Translations under genes and position numbers: made by a program
Notes under the pieces: generated by a model
Seen by the model: only the letters and a program-made list of their open reading frames with translations
Told to the model about the DNA's origin: nothing
Databases searched by the model: none
Part shown: positions 6,843 through 15,113 of the stretch, piece after piece
Layout: each line of letters opens with the position of its first letter
Numbering within the stretch: the first letter of the stretch is position 1
DNA from: Leadbetterella sp031420365
Lineage (GTDB): Bacteria; Bacteroidota; Bacteroidia; Cytophagales; Spirosomataceae
Assembly: GCA_031420365.1 (NCBI GenBank)
Contig: JANOMP010000257.1
Location: forward strand, 1-17,767
Length of the DNA stretch: 17,767 nucleotides
Reading direction: 5' to 3'

Positions 6843-6962
6843 TTGAGTGAAAATTACCATCCAATTATAGTCTTAGACAACGACCCAACTGATACTCAAA
6901 CTGTTCATTACATTCAAATATTAACAATAAAAAAAAAGCTCCCTATAAAATTAAATGTATAG
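6843..6962 (+). pseudogene. N-terminal remnant of a four-carbon acid sugar kinase (DUF1537)
   Basis: Seven bases after the Kelch stop, a frame opening at TTG reads IIVLDNDPTDTQTVHYIQIL and then ends at TAG 6960-6962. Four-carbon acid sugar kinases (OtnK/DtnK family) begin with an almost identical motif, LDDDPTGTQTVHD, which forms the first active-site loop. Two motif residues have drifted (DDD to DND, TGT to TDT). Only about 30 of some 430-480 residues remain. The family phosphorylates four-carbon sugar acids in aldonate breakdown, which would suit a locus that also oxidises sugars. Call rests on one short but distinctive motif. Confidence 0.55.
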
Positions 6963-7090
6963 AGTTCGATTTGAAATAAGCAAATTATCATATTTTATTA
7001 AATGGTTAAGAGTAGTTTGATATTGTATAAATGTTTAAACTATGTTTAAACCAGATTTTACAAAGGGAGTATAATGACAAAAAAATCCTG

Positions 7091-7175
7091 AAGGCCGTCC
7101 GCCATGAATTTTTAAATTAATTATCTAGCTATTAGCAATTTAACTTGCTTGAAAATTTTCATACGGACGGTCCGA
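7091..7175. repeat. GC-rich inverted pair, candidate REPIN
   Basis: CCGTCCG (7095-7101) and its complement CGGACGG (7164-7170) face each other across about 62 bp of AT-rich DNA. Extended imperfect arms read GGCCGTCCGCCATGAATTTT on the left and AAAATTTTCATACGGACGG on the right. The GC content stands out from the surroundings. A tyrosine REP-associated transposase tail lies 54 bp to the right, which is the context in which paired REP sequences occur. Whether more copies exist elsewhere in the genome cannot be seen here. Confidence 0.4.
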
Positions 7176-7228
7176 ATATATTCGAAATGTGATTAATGGA
7201 ACAATGTTTATTTGTTTTCTAAAAGATT

Positions 7229-7390
7229 TTACAAATGAATATTTCTCCACTCTAAATCCTGTAATGCCATTAAAGTAATACCTTCATAAATGATTTCTTT
7301 GCCTACATAATTACTAGCACTAGTATACAAATAATCAGATGCTTTTGAAATAATTTTTGCTCGCACTAAATTCAAATGAATGTAGCGGGT
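7229..7390 (-). pseudogene. C-terminal remnant of a REP-associated tyrosine transposase (Y1_Tnp/RAYT)
   Basis: Minus-strand translation ending at TAA 7229-7231 contains RYIHLNLVRAKIISKASDYL and YTSASNYVGKE, the end of the Y1 transposase domain (family consensus RYIHLNPVRAGLV..DY.WSS...Y), and a short tail ending LEWRNIHL. Upstream of the Arg, near 7390, the frame loses all similarity and stops appear, so the HUH motif and catalytic Tyr are absent. The segment 7391-7531 contains only short hairpins, including CATAG/CTATG around CTTTCG (7432-7447) and TAGCTTAGCTA (7391-7401), and no gene. Confidence 0.75.
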
Positions 7391-7603
7391 AGCTTAGCTA
7401 TAAAAAACTCTTCTTTCTTTCCTATCCTTGACATAGCTTTCGCTATGAATGTTCGAAAACTTGTACCCCTTTGACTCTCGGAAGATGTAAAAAACTAAAT
7501 CTTTGCTAATAAAGGCTATAGAAACAACAGGATGAAAAGTTTTTTTTGCATCGTTATAAAAATTTGCATATACTTGTTTATGAAACCTTTTCCCTTGCCA
7601 CTC

Positions 7604-8788
7604 ATGAAATACTTCCCTAAACGAGCAATTATGCTAATAGTCATATCTTTAGGTATCGGATTATCTTTTTTAATGTCATTCCGATCCAGCTCAAAAGGAG
7701 GCACATCATTGGCAATATTCCATCTAAAAAACGCATTTCCGCACTTAACTTTTAGCCAACCCCTTGAATTTACCCACGCCGGAGATGGCAGCAATCGTGT
7801 TTTTGTAATCGAACAAAAAGGAAAAATTAGCGTCTTTGAAAACAATTCTTCCACAAAAACGGCAAGTATTTTTTTAGATATAATGCATAAAGTATCGTCG
7901 GAAGGAGAAATGGGACTTTTGGGCTTGGCGTTTCACCCCAATTTTAAACAAAACGGGTATTTCTATGTCAATTATACAAAACGCAACCCCTTAGAAACAA
8001 TCATTGCCCGCTATAAAGTAGCCTCCTTTGCTGCCACCAAAGTGGACACATCGTCAGAAACCATCTTATTGAAGATTTCGCAACCTTACGACAACCACAA
8101 CGGCGGTAAAATAGCCTTCGGCCCTGACGGATTTCTGTACATAGCCTTGGGTGATGGTGGAGCTTGGGGAGACCAACACAACTATGCACAAAATCGAAGC
8201 TCCTTTTTAGGCAAAATCCTCCGTATTGATATTGACAAAACGGAAAAAGGCAATTACGGCATTCCTGCTGACAACCCATATGTGGGCAATAAAGATGGCT
8301 TTCAAGAGGAAATTTACGCCTATGGCTTGCGAAACCCTTGGCGGTTTAGTTTCGATAGAAAAACAGGCCAGCTGTGGGTAGGAGATGTTGGCCAAAAAGA
8401 ATTTGAAGAGATAGATATCATAACCAAAGGCGGCAACTATGGCTGGAGATTGAAGGAAGCCAAGCGTTGTTACAATCCAAATAAAGATTGTGAAAATGGC
8501 AATTTGATTGACCCCATACACCAATATCCACGTAGTGAAGGTGTTTCTATTACTGGTGGTTTTGTGTATTGGGGTGCCACCCTGCCGTCGCTGAGAGGTA
8601 AGTATATTTATGCAGATTACGGCAGTGGGAAGGTCTGGGCCTTAAGTTTTGATGGAAGTAAGAAGACGAACAACCAACTGCTAAGCAATGAAGGCGGTTC
8701 GGTTTCTGCGTTTGGAGAGGACGCAAACGGTGAGCTTTATCTGTTGGATCATAGTAGCGGTACAATTAAGCGTTTTGTATCAAAATAA
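7604..8788 (+). CDS. Exported sorbosone/glucose dehydrogenase-like PQQ beta-propeller (GSDH family)
   Basis: This is a predicted exported sugar (aldose) dehydrogenase of 394 aa that would use PQQ and Ca2+ to oxidise a sugar to its lactone. Family motifs in order: LEFTHAGDGSNRVFVIEQKG (residues about 54-73), EGEMGLLGLAFHPNF, the His-bearing DNHNGGKIAFGPDGFLYIAL with His165 as the likely catalytic base, LRIDIDK, YGLRNPWRFSFD, LWVGDVGQKEFEEID, NYGWRLKE, and the closing FGEDANGELYLL. These match the six-bladed GSDH fold. The open frame begins at 7532 and another ATG is at 7580; 7604 (MKYFPKRAIMLIVISLG) gives the best signal or membrane anchor. Context: a cytochrome c-bearing propeller protein starts 190 bp downstream and could take its electrons. 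Exact substrate unknown. HHIP-like non-enzymatic relatives are an alternative. Confidence 0.85.
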   Translation: MKYFPKRAIMLIVISLGIGLSFLMSFRSSSKGGTSLAIFHLKNAFPHLTFSQPLEFTHAGDGSNRVFVIEQKGKISVFENNSSTKTASIFLDIMHKVSSEGEMGLLGLAFHPNFKQNGYFYVNYTKRNPLETIIARYKVASFAATKVDTSSETILLKISQPYDNHNGGKIAFGPDGFLYIALGDGGAWGDQHNYAQNRSSFLGKILRIDIDKTEKGNYGIPADNPYVGNKDGFQEEIYAYGLRNPWRFSFDRKTGQLWVGDVGQKEFEEIDIITKGGNYGWRLKEAKRCYNPNKDCENGNLIDPIHQYPRSEGVSITGGFVYWGATLPSLRGKYIYADYGSGKVWALSFDGSKKTNNQLLSNEGGSVSAFGEDANGELYLLDHSSGTIKRFVSK

Positions 8789-8793
8789 CACTT

Positions 8794-8937
8794 AACAAAA
8801 TCAGAAACTTTGACAAAGAAAAATGGAAAAAGTTTTATGATATTAATAGTGTAGATTTACGATATGAACCTTTTGATAACTCTAAAAAACCTCCTACGGA
8901 ATCTGGATTGCTGGATCCTACCCTTTTAAAACAATGA
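8794..8937 (+). pseudogene. C-terminal remnant of an unrecognised protein
   Basis: Directly after the dehydrogenase, a frame with coding-like composition reads NKIRNFDKEKWKKFYDINSV, DLRYEPFDNSKKPPTESGLL and DPTLLKQ, then TGA at 8935-8937. No start codon or upstream part is present, and the frame runs back into the dehydrogenase end out of phase. The ESGLL ending is reminiscent of C termini of exported glycosidases, but I cannot name the family. Probably the tail of a gene lost by deletion. Confidence 0.4.
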
Positions 8938-8978
8938 ATTTTAAATAAAATAAACATTTTACCCAAATATCTAAAAAC

Positions 8979-11630
8979 ATGCTCAAATTTAATCTCCTTC
9001 TTTTTTCGCTCTTATTTATCTTAACTGGCAATAGCTTTTTCTTTAGCTTTTCGCCAAACCCTGCTATCAATTTTCAAAGCAAAACGTCTATTATAGATTC
9101 ATTACCAAAAGGTTTCGTGTGTCCGCCCGACTTAATTGCAAACTATTTTGCAGGCCCCACTTTGGTGCCTAGTCCTGCTTGCTTAGCTGTAGCTGCAAAT
9201 GGCGATGTATTTGTAGGCGTTGACATGATTGGCTCTCTAGGCAAAACACCCGGCAAAGGCCGCATAGTAAAACTCATTGATAAAGACCACGACGGCAAAA
9301 TGGATACTCACACTATTTTTACTACTCTTGACAATCCGAGAGGTATTATACCCATGGGGGATAAACTTTATGTACTCTACACCACATTCAGTAGTGAAAC
9401 AGGAAAAGCTACTGGTATGGATTTGGTAGTTTTCGAAGATAAAAACAAGGACGGCATAGCGGATGAAAAGCCTACACTTTTGGTACAAAATATTTGTTCA
9501 ACAAAGTTTATCCAAAGCCGAGGCACTGACCATGCCACTAATGGTATAAGAATGGGTATCGATGGCTGGATATATATCTCCGTAGGGGACTTTGGCTTTA
9601 CTAATGCAGTAGACAGGTCTGGCAAAAAACTAACGATGTTGGGTGGGGGCATAGTAAGAGTACGGCCCGATGGCACCGAAATGGAGGTTTTCAGCCATGG
9701 CACTCGAAATATTTATGATACTGCCATTGACCCTTACATGAATATTTTTACGCGTGATAACACCAATGATGGTGGTGGGTGGAACATTCGATTCAGCCAC
9801 CATATTCAATCAGGAGAATATGGCTACCCCACCTTATTTAAAAACTTTACAGAAGAAATCATCCCAGCATTGATTGATTTGGGTGGCGGCTCTGGGGTAG
9901 GATCTATTTTTATGGACAATCCTCATTGGCCATCAAAATACAATCAAGTGCCTATGATGGCCGATTGGGGTCGAAATCAACTGTATATTCACAGGGTAAA
10001 TGCTGATGGTGTTACCTTCACCCAAAAAGAAGAAGATTTTATCAAACTAAGCCAAATCACTGATGTAGATGTGGATGTTTCAGGTCAAATGTACCTTTCG
10101 GCATGGGATGGAGCTGGGTATTCGGGCAGTCCAAGTAAAGGCTATGTGATGAGAATAGTACCTAAAGATTGGAAATATACTCCATTCTTAGATCTAAAAA
10201 TAGCCACTTTGGAGGACTTAGCGAATCTTTTAAAAACGGCGAATAGTGTGTCTAGATTAGCCGCTCAACAGGAATTGCTAACAAGACCAGTAAATGATGC
10301 TATCAAAGTTAGTCTAGAAATTGCCTCAGATAAAAAATTAGTTCTTGATGTACGTGTAGCAAGTATTTTTACTTATGCTCAAGCCGCTGGGGCTAAAGGT
10401 GTTCCAAATTTGATTATGCTCGCCCAAGACCCCTCAGTCAGAGAATTTGCATTGAAGGCCTTGGCTGATAGAAAGGTCAATGCCAATAGCGTACCCTTAG
10501 ATTTGTTTATTAAAAGCATGAATGACACATCTCCAAGAGTGCGTTTAGCTGCTAGTATAGGACTTGCAAGATTAGGTAAGGTTGAAGCTGCCAAAGTATT
10601 ATTAGAAGTTCCAGTGCCGATTTCATTCAGTGCTCCTGAAAAAGGAAAAGAAGGGCCTCATGCCACACCAAATTCAGCTATTGTGCCCCCACATATTGCT
10701 GTAAGAGGTTTAGTTAGTCTTAATGCTGTAGAGGCTTGTGTGGCGGCTTTAAAATCTAAAAATGCCAAGATTGCCCTGTGGGCATTACGATACATGCATG
10801 AACCCAGAGCCATAAAAGGCCTAATCGCGGCCTATAAATCCAGCATAGACCTTGTTTTTAAAAAAGATGTTTTAGCTACTTTAGCACGTTTATATAAAAA
10901 AGAAGCTCCTTATGATAGTTCTTGGTGGTGGAGCACTAGACCCGACACCCATGGCCCATATTACAAAGACATCGCTTGGGATTATTCTCCTCTCATCAAT
11001 GATTTTTTAGTGCAAGAATGGAAAAAATCTAAAGACAAAGCCTATTTCACCGAACTCAACGACAAAAACCGTTTGAATATTAGTGAATTCGGAACCAATG
11101 AAATAGTAACAACCGAAAAAGAAGACAAAGTTGACCTAGAAAAAATACGAAATAAAAAAGGACAAATTGGCGAAACTTCTATAGAAGATGTGATGCTAGC
11201 CATGGCTAAGATTCCAGGTAAGTCTGAACTCGGCAAAACGCTCTTTACCAATCAAGGATGTGTTGCCTGTCATAGTTTGAGCACTTCAGAAACCATGAAA
11301 GGGCCTTTTATGGGACAAATTGGCTCAATTATGAATCGTGAGCAGATAGCCGAGTCTATTCTAAAACCTAACGCTTCTATTTCTCAAGGATTTGCCTCTG
11401 TGCTCATAGAAGCCAAATCGAATAAAAGCTATATGGGCTTTGTAACAGAAGAAACCTCCACCCTACTCATCCTCAGAGACATAGGAGGCAATGTCAGTAA
11501 AATCAAAAAATCAGATATTATATCTAGAAAAGAAATGGAAACTTCTATGATGCCCGCTGGCTTAGCTAATGCCCTTTCTTATGAAGAATTTGCCTCATTG
11601 ATTACTTTCTTGGCCAATCAGAAAAAGTAA
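8979..11630 (+). CDS. Exported propeller-HEAT-cytochrome c fusion (PVC-type dehydrogenase/heme-binding protein)
   Basis: This 883-residue exported protein has three parts. After a signal peptide (MLKFNLLLFSLLFILTG), residues about 45-400 form a beta-propeller with repeated calcium-type segments (DKDHDGKMDTHTIF, EDKNKDGIADE), DHATNGIRMGIDGWIYISVG, GGGIVRVRPDGTEMEVF and GTRNIYD, as in the membrane-bound dehydrogenase domain first noted in Planctomycetes. Residues about 410-680 are alpha-helical HEAT-like units (LLTRPVNDAIKVSLEIASDK, DTSPRVRLAASIGLARLG). Residues about 745-883 form a cytochrome c domain with the heme c motif CVACH at 761-765, ILKPNASISQGF, and SMMPAGLANALS supplying a likely axial Met. 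It probably oxidises a carbohydrate or accepts electrons from the upstream dehydrogenase; the substrate cannot be read. It is followed after 12 bp by the SGNH gene, so they are co-transcribed. Confidence 0.85.
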   Translation: MLKFNLLLFSLLFILTGNSFFFSFSPNPAINFQSKTSIIDSLPKGFVCPPDLIANYFAGPTLVPSPACLAVAANGDVFVGVDMIGSLGKTPGKGRIVKLIDKDHDGKMDTHTIFTTLDNPRGIIPMGDKLYVLYTTFSSETGKATGMDLVVFEDKNKDGIADEKPTLLVQNICSTKFIQSRGTDHATNGIRMGIDGWIYISVGDFGFTNAVDRSGKKLTMLGGGIVRVRPDGTEMEVFSHGTRNIYDTAIDPYMNIFTRDNTNDGGGWNIRFSHHIQSGEYGYPTLFKNFTEEIIPALIDLGGGSGVGSIFMDNPHWPSKYNQVPMMADWGRNQLYIHRVNADGVTFTQKEEDFIKLSQITDVDVDVSGQMYLSAWDGAGYSGSPSKGYVMRIVPKDWKYTPFLDLKIATLEDLANLLKTANSVSRLAAQQELLTRPVNDAIKVSLEIASDKKLVLDVRVASIFTYAQAAGAKGVPNLIMLAQDPSVREFALKALADRKVNANSVPLDLFIKSMNDTSPRVRLAASIGLARLGKVEAAKVLLEVPVPISFSAPEKGKEGPHATPNSAIVPPHIAVRGLVSLNAVEACVAALKSKNAKIALWALRYMHEPRAIKGLIAAYKSSIDLVFKKDVLATLARLYKKEAPYDSSWWWSTRPDTHGPYYKDIAWDYSPLINDFLVQEWKKSKDKAYFTELNDKNRLNISEFGTNEIVTTEKEDKVDLEKIRNKKGQIGETSIEDVMLAMAKIPGKSELGKTLFTNQGCVACHSLSTSETMKGPFMGQIGSIMNREQIAESILKPNASISQGFASVLIEAKSNKSYMGFVTEETSTLLILRDIGGNVSKIKKSDIISRKEMETSMMPAGLANALSYEEFASLITFLANQKK

Positions 11631-11642
11631 AAACCTATAAAA

Positions 11643-12470
11643 ATGAAACTTATTCTTCTGCTTATCACCTTTTTCATTTCTTTTTTTAGCCCTAATCCTG
11701 CTGTTAAATGGGTAGCCATTGGTGACTCAATAACTTATCTAAACGACCACCTCGACGAAACTGGCAATAGAGTAAATAAAGGATATATGACTAGAGTTTG
11801 CGAAAAAATACCTGATTTACAGTATATAAACCAAGGACACAATGGTTGGACAGCCCAAAGAATTGCTCAAAAAATAGAAACATTGAAAATTGAAAAAGCA
11901 GCTATTTATTCCGTGTTTTTGGGCACTAATGATTGGTGGGCTGGCCTTCCTTCAGGCAATTTAGAAGATTATAAAAACAATACCGGTGCTGCCACAGTGG
12001 CTGGTTCGTTCAGAGTAATAATTGATAAACTCAAAGTGCTTAATTCTGAAGCTAAAATTATTATTATTAGCCCATTACAAAGGGGTGATTTTGTATATAT
12101 TAATAGTTTTAAAAACAATGCTTTTGGTAGTTATAAAGACAAAAAAAACCAATCATTGGAACGCATAGTAAATGTACTATTTGAAATTGCCGAATTGGAG
12201 AAGCTAGCATATTTAGATCTATATCACCATAAAAAACTAAAGATAAAAAATCTGGTGAAATTTAAAAGATTAAAAAATCCAGTAACCAATCAATATCAAA
12301 ATTATAAATATCCAGAATATATTCAAATACCTTTTTTACCCGAAACGGATGAATATCCTTATCCATTAAACGCAATAGCTATGACCTATGATGGGCTGCA
12401 TCCTTCTGACAAAGGCAATGCCTTGATTGCAAAGCTTTTGGCTAGAAAAATAGAGAGGGCATTGAAATGA
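11643..12470 (+). CDS. Exported SGNH/GDSL-family esterase
   Basis: This 275-residue hydrolase has a signal peptide (MKLILLLITFFISFF) and all four SGNH blocks. Block I is VAIGDSIT with nucleophile Ser29; block II is NQGHNG (Gly65 oxyanion); block III is FLGTNDWW (Asn96); block V is DGLHPSDKG, with Asp250 and His253 completing the triad. SGNH proteins in glycan loci are usually carbohydrate acetylesterases, so removal of O-acetyl groups from the glycan is the likely role (inferred). The mature N terminus begins SPNPAV, similar to SPNPAI in the upstream gene, hinting that the pair was exported or duplicated as a unit. Codons 57-172 are present a second time, 96 % identical, at the right edge of the window. 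Confidence 0.88.
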   Translation: MKLILLLITFFISFFSPNPAVKWVAIGDSITYLNDHLDETGNRVNKGYMTRVCEKIPDLQYINQGHNGWTAQRIAQKIETLKIEKAAIYSVFLGTNDWWAGLPSGNLEDYKNNTGAATVAGSFRVIIDKLKVLNSEAKIIIISPLQRGDFVYINSFKNNAFGSYKDKKNQSLERIVNVLFEIAELEKLAYLDLYHHKKLKIKNLVKFKRLKNPVTNQYQNYKYPEYIQIPFLPETDEYPYPLNAIAMTYDGLHPSDKGNALIAKLLARKIERALK

Positions 12471-12491
12471 CAATTACGTTTAATACCAAAC

Positions 12492-12760
12492 CTAAGTGCT
12501 TTGCAGGCCAATCTTTTGACCCAAAATTCGCTCAAGAATTTGGACTTTGATACTATTTGGCTTCCTATAAATGTAGTGAAACGCCGCCTGATTCTCTTTA
12601 GTCCAAAAGAACTTTTCTATACATATTTCTTCAGGATGATTCAAATATTCCCAAAAACAAGCTGTTTCGCCCCAATCCACTATTGGAAATTGATAAAATG
12701 TGGCTTACTATGATCTAGTATTTGATATCCTCCTTTTTCTATTATTTTTAGATCTTACCA
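12492..12760 (-). pseudogene. Unrecognised gene remnant, probably frameshifted
   Basis: A minus-strand frame from GTG 12680 to TAG 12492-12494 encodes 62 residues with coding character (DWGETACFWEYLNHPEEICI, FWTKENQAAFHYIYRKPNSI, QILERILGQKIG). A different frame immediately upstream reads GGYQILDHSKPHFINF and would join it smoothly as INF-PIVDWGE after a one-base shift near 12690, so a longer gene appears to have been broken. I do not recognise the family. The stretch up to the ATPase stop (12761-12888) contains another short open frame and the hairpin ACGAAGG/CCTTCGT (12819-12835), with nothing identifiable. Confidence 0.35.
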
Positions 12761-12888
12761 TCAAATGTTTTATTTTATCATACCAGTTTCTGCAGTCAAA
12801 GACCGCTTTCCACACGTACGAAGGTATCCTTCGTGCAGTTGGTGAAGTAATCCTAAAACCCTTGTGTTGCAAGCCTTCGCCACCCAGG

Positions 12889-14262
12889 TTATGAATTTTG
12901 TTGTAAATTGGCAACCTCATTCATACCCCAGTCAATATAGCTATCTAATTGTGAAACAGCAAAGTAAGGAATATTTAACAGACTAAACGTTTTTCCATTT
13001 CGAGTAGTTACTTGTTCTATCGAAACCTTATTTCCTAAAAACCTGATAGCGAAAGCATGAGGGGCAATATCCATAAATTCATGAAGTGATTTAAGGCTCC
13101 CCCCCTTCGCACCCGATTTTACTTCTATGGGGAGTAATAAATTATCCCATTTGTAGGTTAGGTCCACCTCAGCGTTCAACTTAGCGTTTTCTCTCACCCA
13201 AAAATGAGGCTTTAAAATCCTACTATTGGGATGAGCAATAAGCTCTTGCGTTATCAGATGATTTACCACAAAGCCTTTATAATAATCACTAAGGTTGCTT
13301 ATCTGCATCAATTCAATTTGAATTTCTGAAGCAAAGTTCATCAACCCTGTATCTAAAAATTGTAAACGGGGCTTGCGGCTTAAATCTGGCAATTGTGGAG
13401 GGGTTGTTTGCGTTGTAGGATAAATCAAGTAAATAATTTTGGCTAAATCTAATGCTCTAAATGCCTCGCCAACTTCCCTTGACCGATAATTTGACCCACC
13501 AAAACCAGCAAAACTTATTCTATCTCGACTAAATGGTGCTGTTTCAAAAATATACCTGAGAATTTTGCCTTCGGTTTTATTTTTGGCATATTTCACAATA
13601 TCCGATTTATAAGTATCCCAAATAGAAGAATAAACTATTTTGAGACCTACAAGGCTAAAATTTGATTCAACATATTGTTTCACAACCTCTGGCATGCCGC
13701 CTATCACAAGGTATTTTTTAAAAAGTTCAAATAATTTTGAATAAGCGTAATTATTTAAAGGGATATTTTTCAATTGTTCCAACGCTGAATTTTCACCGAT
13801 TGCCATCAAAAATTCCTCGAAATCCAATGGATGTATCGTGTGTTCTTCAATCCTGCCAACAGGGAATGATGTTACTTCTCCTAAGGCAAATTCCAGAAGT
13901 GAACCCGCAGCTACTACATTTAATTCAGGTAATTCTTCATAAAAATATCGTAATTGCTTTATTACATGAGGAATTTCTTGGATTTCATCAATAAATAACA
14001 AGGTTTCATGTGGTTTATTGGGGATATTTTTTCCATAAAGTATTTCCTGCCAAATTTCATTCACTTCTCTTTCAGTTTCAAAATATTTTCTGTCCTTTGG
14101 TTTTTCCAAGTTTAGTTGCACATAATATTTATACTTTTCTCCAAAGTTTTTAACCAATGTAGATTTGCCCACTTGCCTTGCACCTCTTAATATCAAAGGC
14201 TTTCGATTTGATTTTAGTTTCCACTCCTGAAGGTAAATCTCTGATTTTCTTGTAATTAACAT
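12889..14262 (-). CDS. AAA ATPase with DUF4143 C-terminal domain
   Basis: This 457-residue protein has an N-terminal AAA ATPase of the MNS/AAA_14 type: Walker A GARQVGKST at residues 27-35, Walker B LLFIDEIQ at 88-95, sensor region AGSLLEFAL at 119-127 and VGRIEEHTIHPLDFEEFL after it. The C-terminal DUF4143 region has the nuclease-like core AEVDL (about 364-368) and PIEVKSG (about 378-384), i.e. D..ExK spacing of a PD-(D/E)XK fold. Length is normal for the family and no lesion is seen. The biochemical role of DUF4143 ATPases is not established; they occur in many divergent copies per genome in Bacteroidota and Archaea. The ATG at 14262 directly precedes the conserved TRKSEIYLQEW opening. Three 33-bp-spaced repeats sit 19-103 bp upstream and probably control it. 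Confidence 0.9.
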   Translation of the reverse strand: MLITRKSEIYLQEWKLKSNRKPLILRGARQVGKSTLVKNFGEKYKYYVQLNLEKPKDRKYFETEREVNEIWQEILYGKNIPNKPHETLLFIDEIQEIPHVIKQLRYFYEELPELNVVAAGSLLEFALGEVTSFPVGRIEEHTIHPLDFEEFLMAIGENSALEQLKNIPLNNYAYSKLFELFKKYLVIGGMPEVVKQYVESNFSLVGLKIVYSSIWDTYKSDIVKYAKNKTEGKILRYIFETAPFSRDRISFAGFGGSNYRSREVGEAFRALDLAKIIYLIYPTTQTTPPQLPDLSRKPRLQFLDTGLMNFASEIQIELMQISNLSDYYKGFVVNHLITQELIAHPNSRILKPHFWVRENAKLNAEVDLTYKWDNLLLPIEVKSGAKGGSLKSLHEFMDIAPHAFAIRFLGNKVSIEQVTTRNGKTFSLLNIPYFAVSQLDSYIDWGMNEVANLQQNS

Positions 14263-14280
14263 TCTGTTGAATTTATTTTA

Positions 14281-14365
14281 TGTTACAAATCCTATGCAAA
14301 AATATAATTTTTTTGTAACAAATCCTATAGTGTTTTGTTAATTGTTTGTAACAAATACTATGGTG
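14281..14365. promoter_or_regulatory. Three direct repeats with exact 33-bp period upstream of the DUF4143 ATPase
   Basis: Units start at 14281 (TGTTACAAATCCTATG), 14314 (TGTAACAAATCCTATAGTG) and 14347 (TGTAACAAATACTATGGTG), giving the consensus TGTWACAAATMCTATRGTG. Two equal intervals of 33 bp put the units on about the same face of the helix (close to three turns). The nearest unit ends 18 bp before the ATG of the ATPase. Conservation of the units against diverged AT-rich spacers points to protein-binding sites. Which protein binds them is not known; the ATPase itself is a candidate. Confidence 0.7.
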
Positions 14366-14399
14366 TTTGATTTTATTGTAAAAAAATATGAGCAATTTT

Positions 14400-14760
14400 T
14401 AAGAATTTCGCCATTCAGTTGGCGTTTGGTTAGTCATTCCTGTGGTATTTTGCTAGAATCATAATAATCTTAAACTAAAAGATGCTTTCGACAGGATACT
14501 TGGCTGATTCCAAAGCATGGCATCGTTTGACCTTTCTGAATCCATTTTGAAATTGCTCAATTATTTAAGAGTATTTTTCAATGAAAAATGAGTATATTTT
14601 TGCTTTTGGATTCTTGTAATAGTATTAAATACTGATGAAATATTATTACTGGCATCCGAGATAAAATAAAAATAAATTGAAATCCTTTTATTACAAAATC
14701 GGGCCTCCGAACCGTGACCGTTTTAAAAATTTGAAATGGAAAATTTTAATAGAATCTTAA
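14400..14760. other. Intergenic stretch with no recognisable gene
   Basis: Only a short hairpin CGCCA/TGGCG (14409-14424) stands out. The six frames are closed at short intervals and no RNA gene is recognisable. Confidence 0.5.
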
Positions 14761-14778
14761 ATAGCTAATAATCAAATT

Positions 14779-15027
14779 TTAAAGGGGGACGCCCTTCAGG
14801 TTTATTCGCTTAGCCGTTCCCATTTGTGAATGTTTTTTGGCTTGGGTCCCACCTTTCGGCTTTTTTCGATTGGACCGGCAAACAGGCGGTGCGTCGAAAC
14901 GCAAAAGTAAGGCCGACCGAAGGACACACAAAGAATAAAACTTAGGGGGATCTTTTTTGAAAATTTGAAAAATGGTCTCGTTTCGGCGTTCCGATTTAAT
15001 GGTTATAGGGGAAAGGTTTTTAATCAA
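14779..15027. other. GC-richer island with one open minus frame
   Basis: The block 14785-14940 is clearly richer in G and C than its surroundings. A minus-strand frame (82 codons, ATG 15027) reads KFYSLCVLRSALLLRFDAPP, then VCRSNRKKPKGGTQAKK. The composition (Arg, Lys, Pro, Cys) is unlike a folded cytosolic protein and no domain is recognisable. From memory, near-identical short frames recur as hypothetical proteins in Bacteroidota genomes, which would suggest a dispersed repeat or structured RNA element instead of a protein gene; I cannot verify this here. Confidence 0.3.
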
Positions 15028-15113
15028 TTTTAAATTTATTCGGTAGACAGTGAAATATTATCAAAATATTTGGTTGATTGATATAAATTTAGGAAAAACA
15101 CTTTGCTTTTGAG

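Noticed and set aside
14281..14365. CRISPR array
   Set aside because: Only three imperfect 16-19 bp units with 14-17 bp AT-rich gaps, and no cas genes; geometry fits operators instead.
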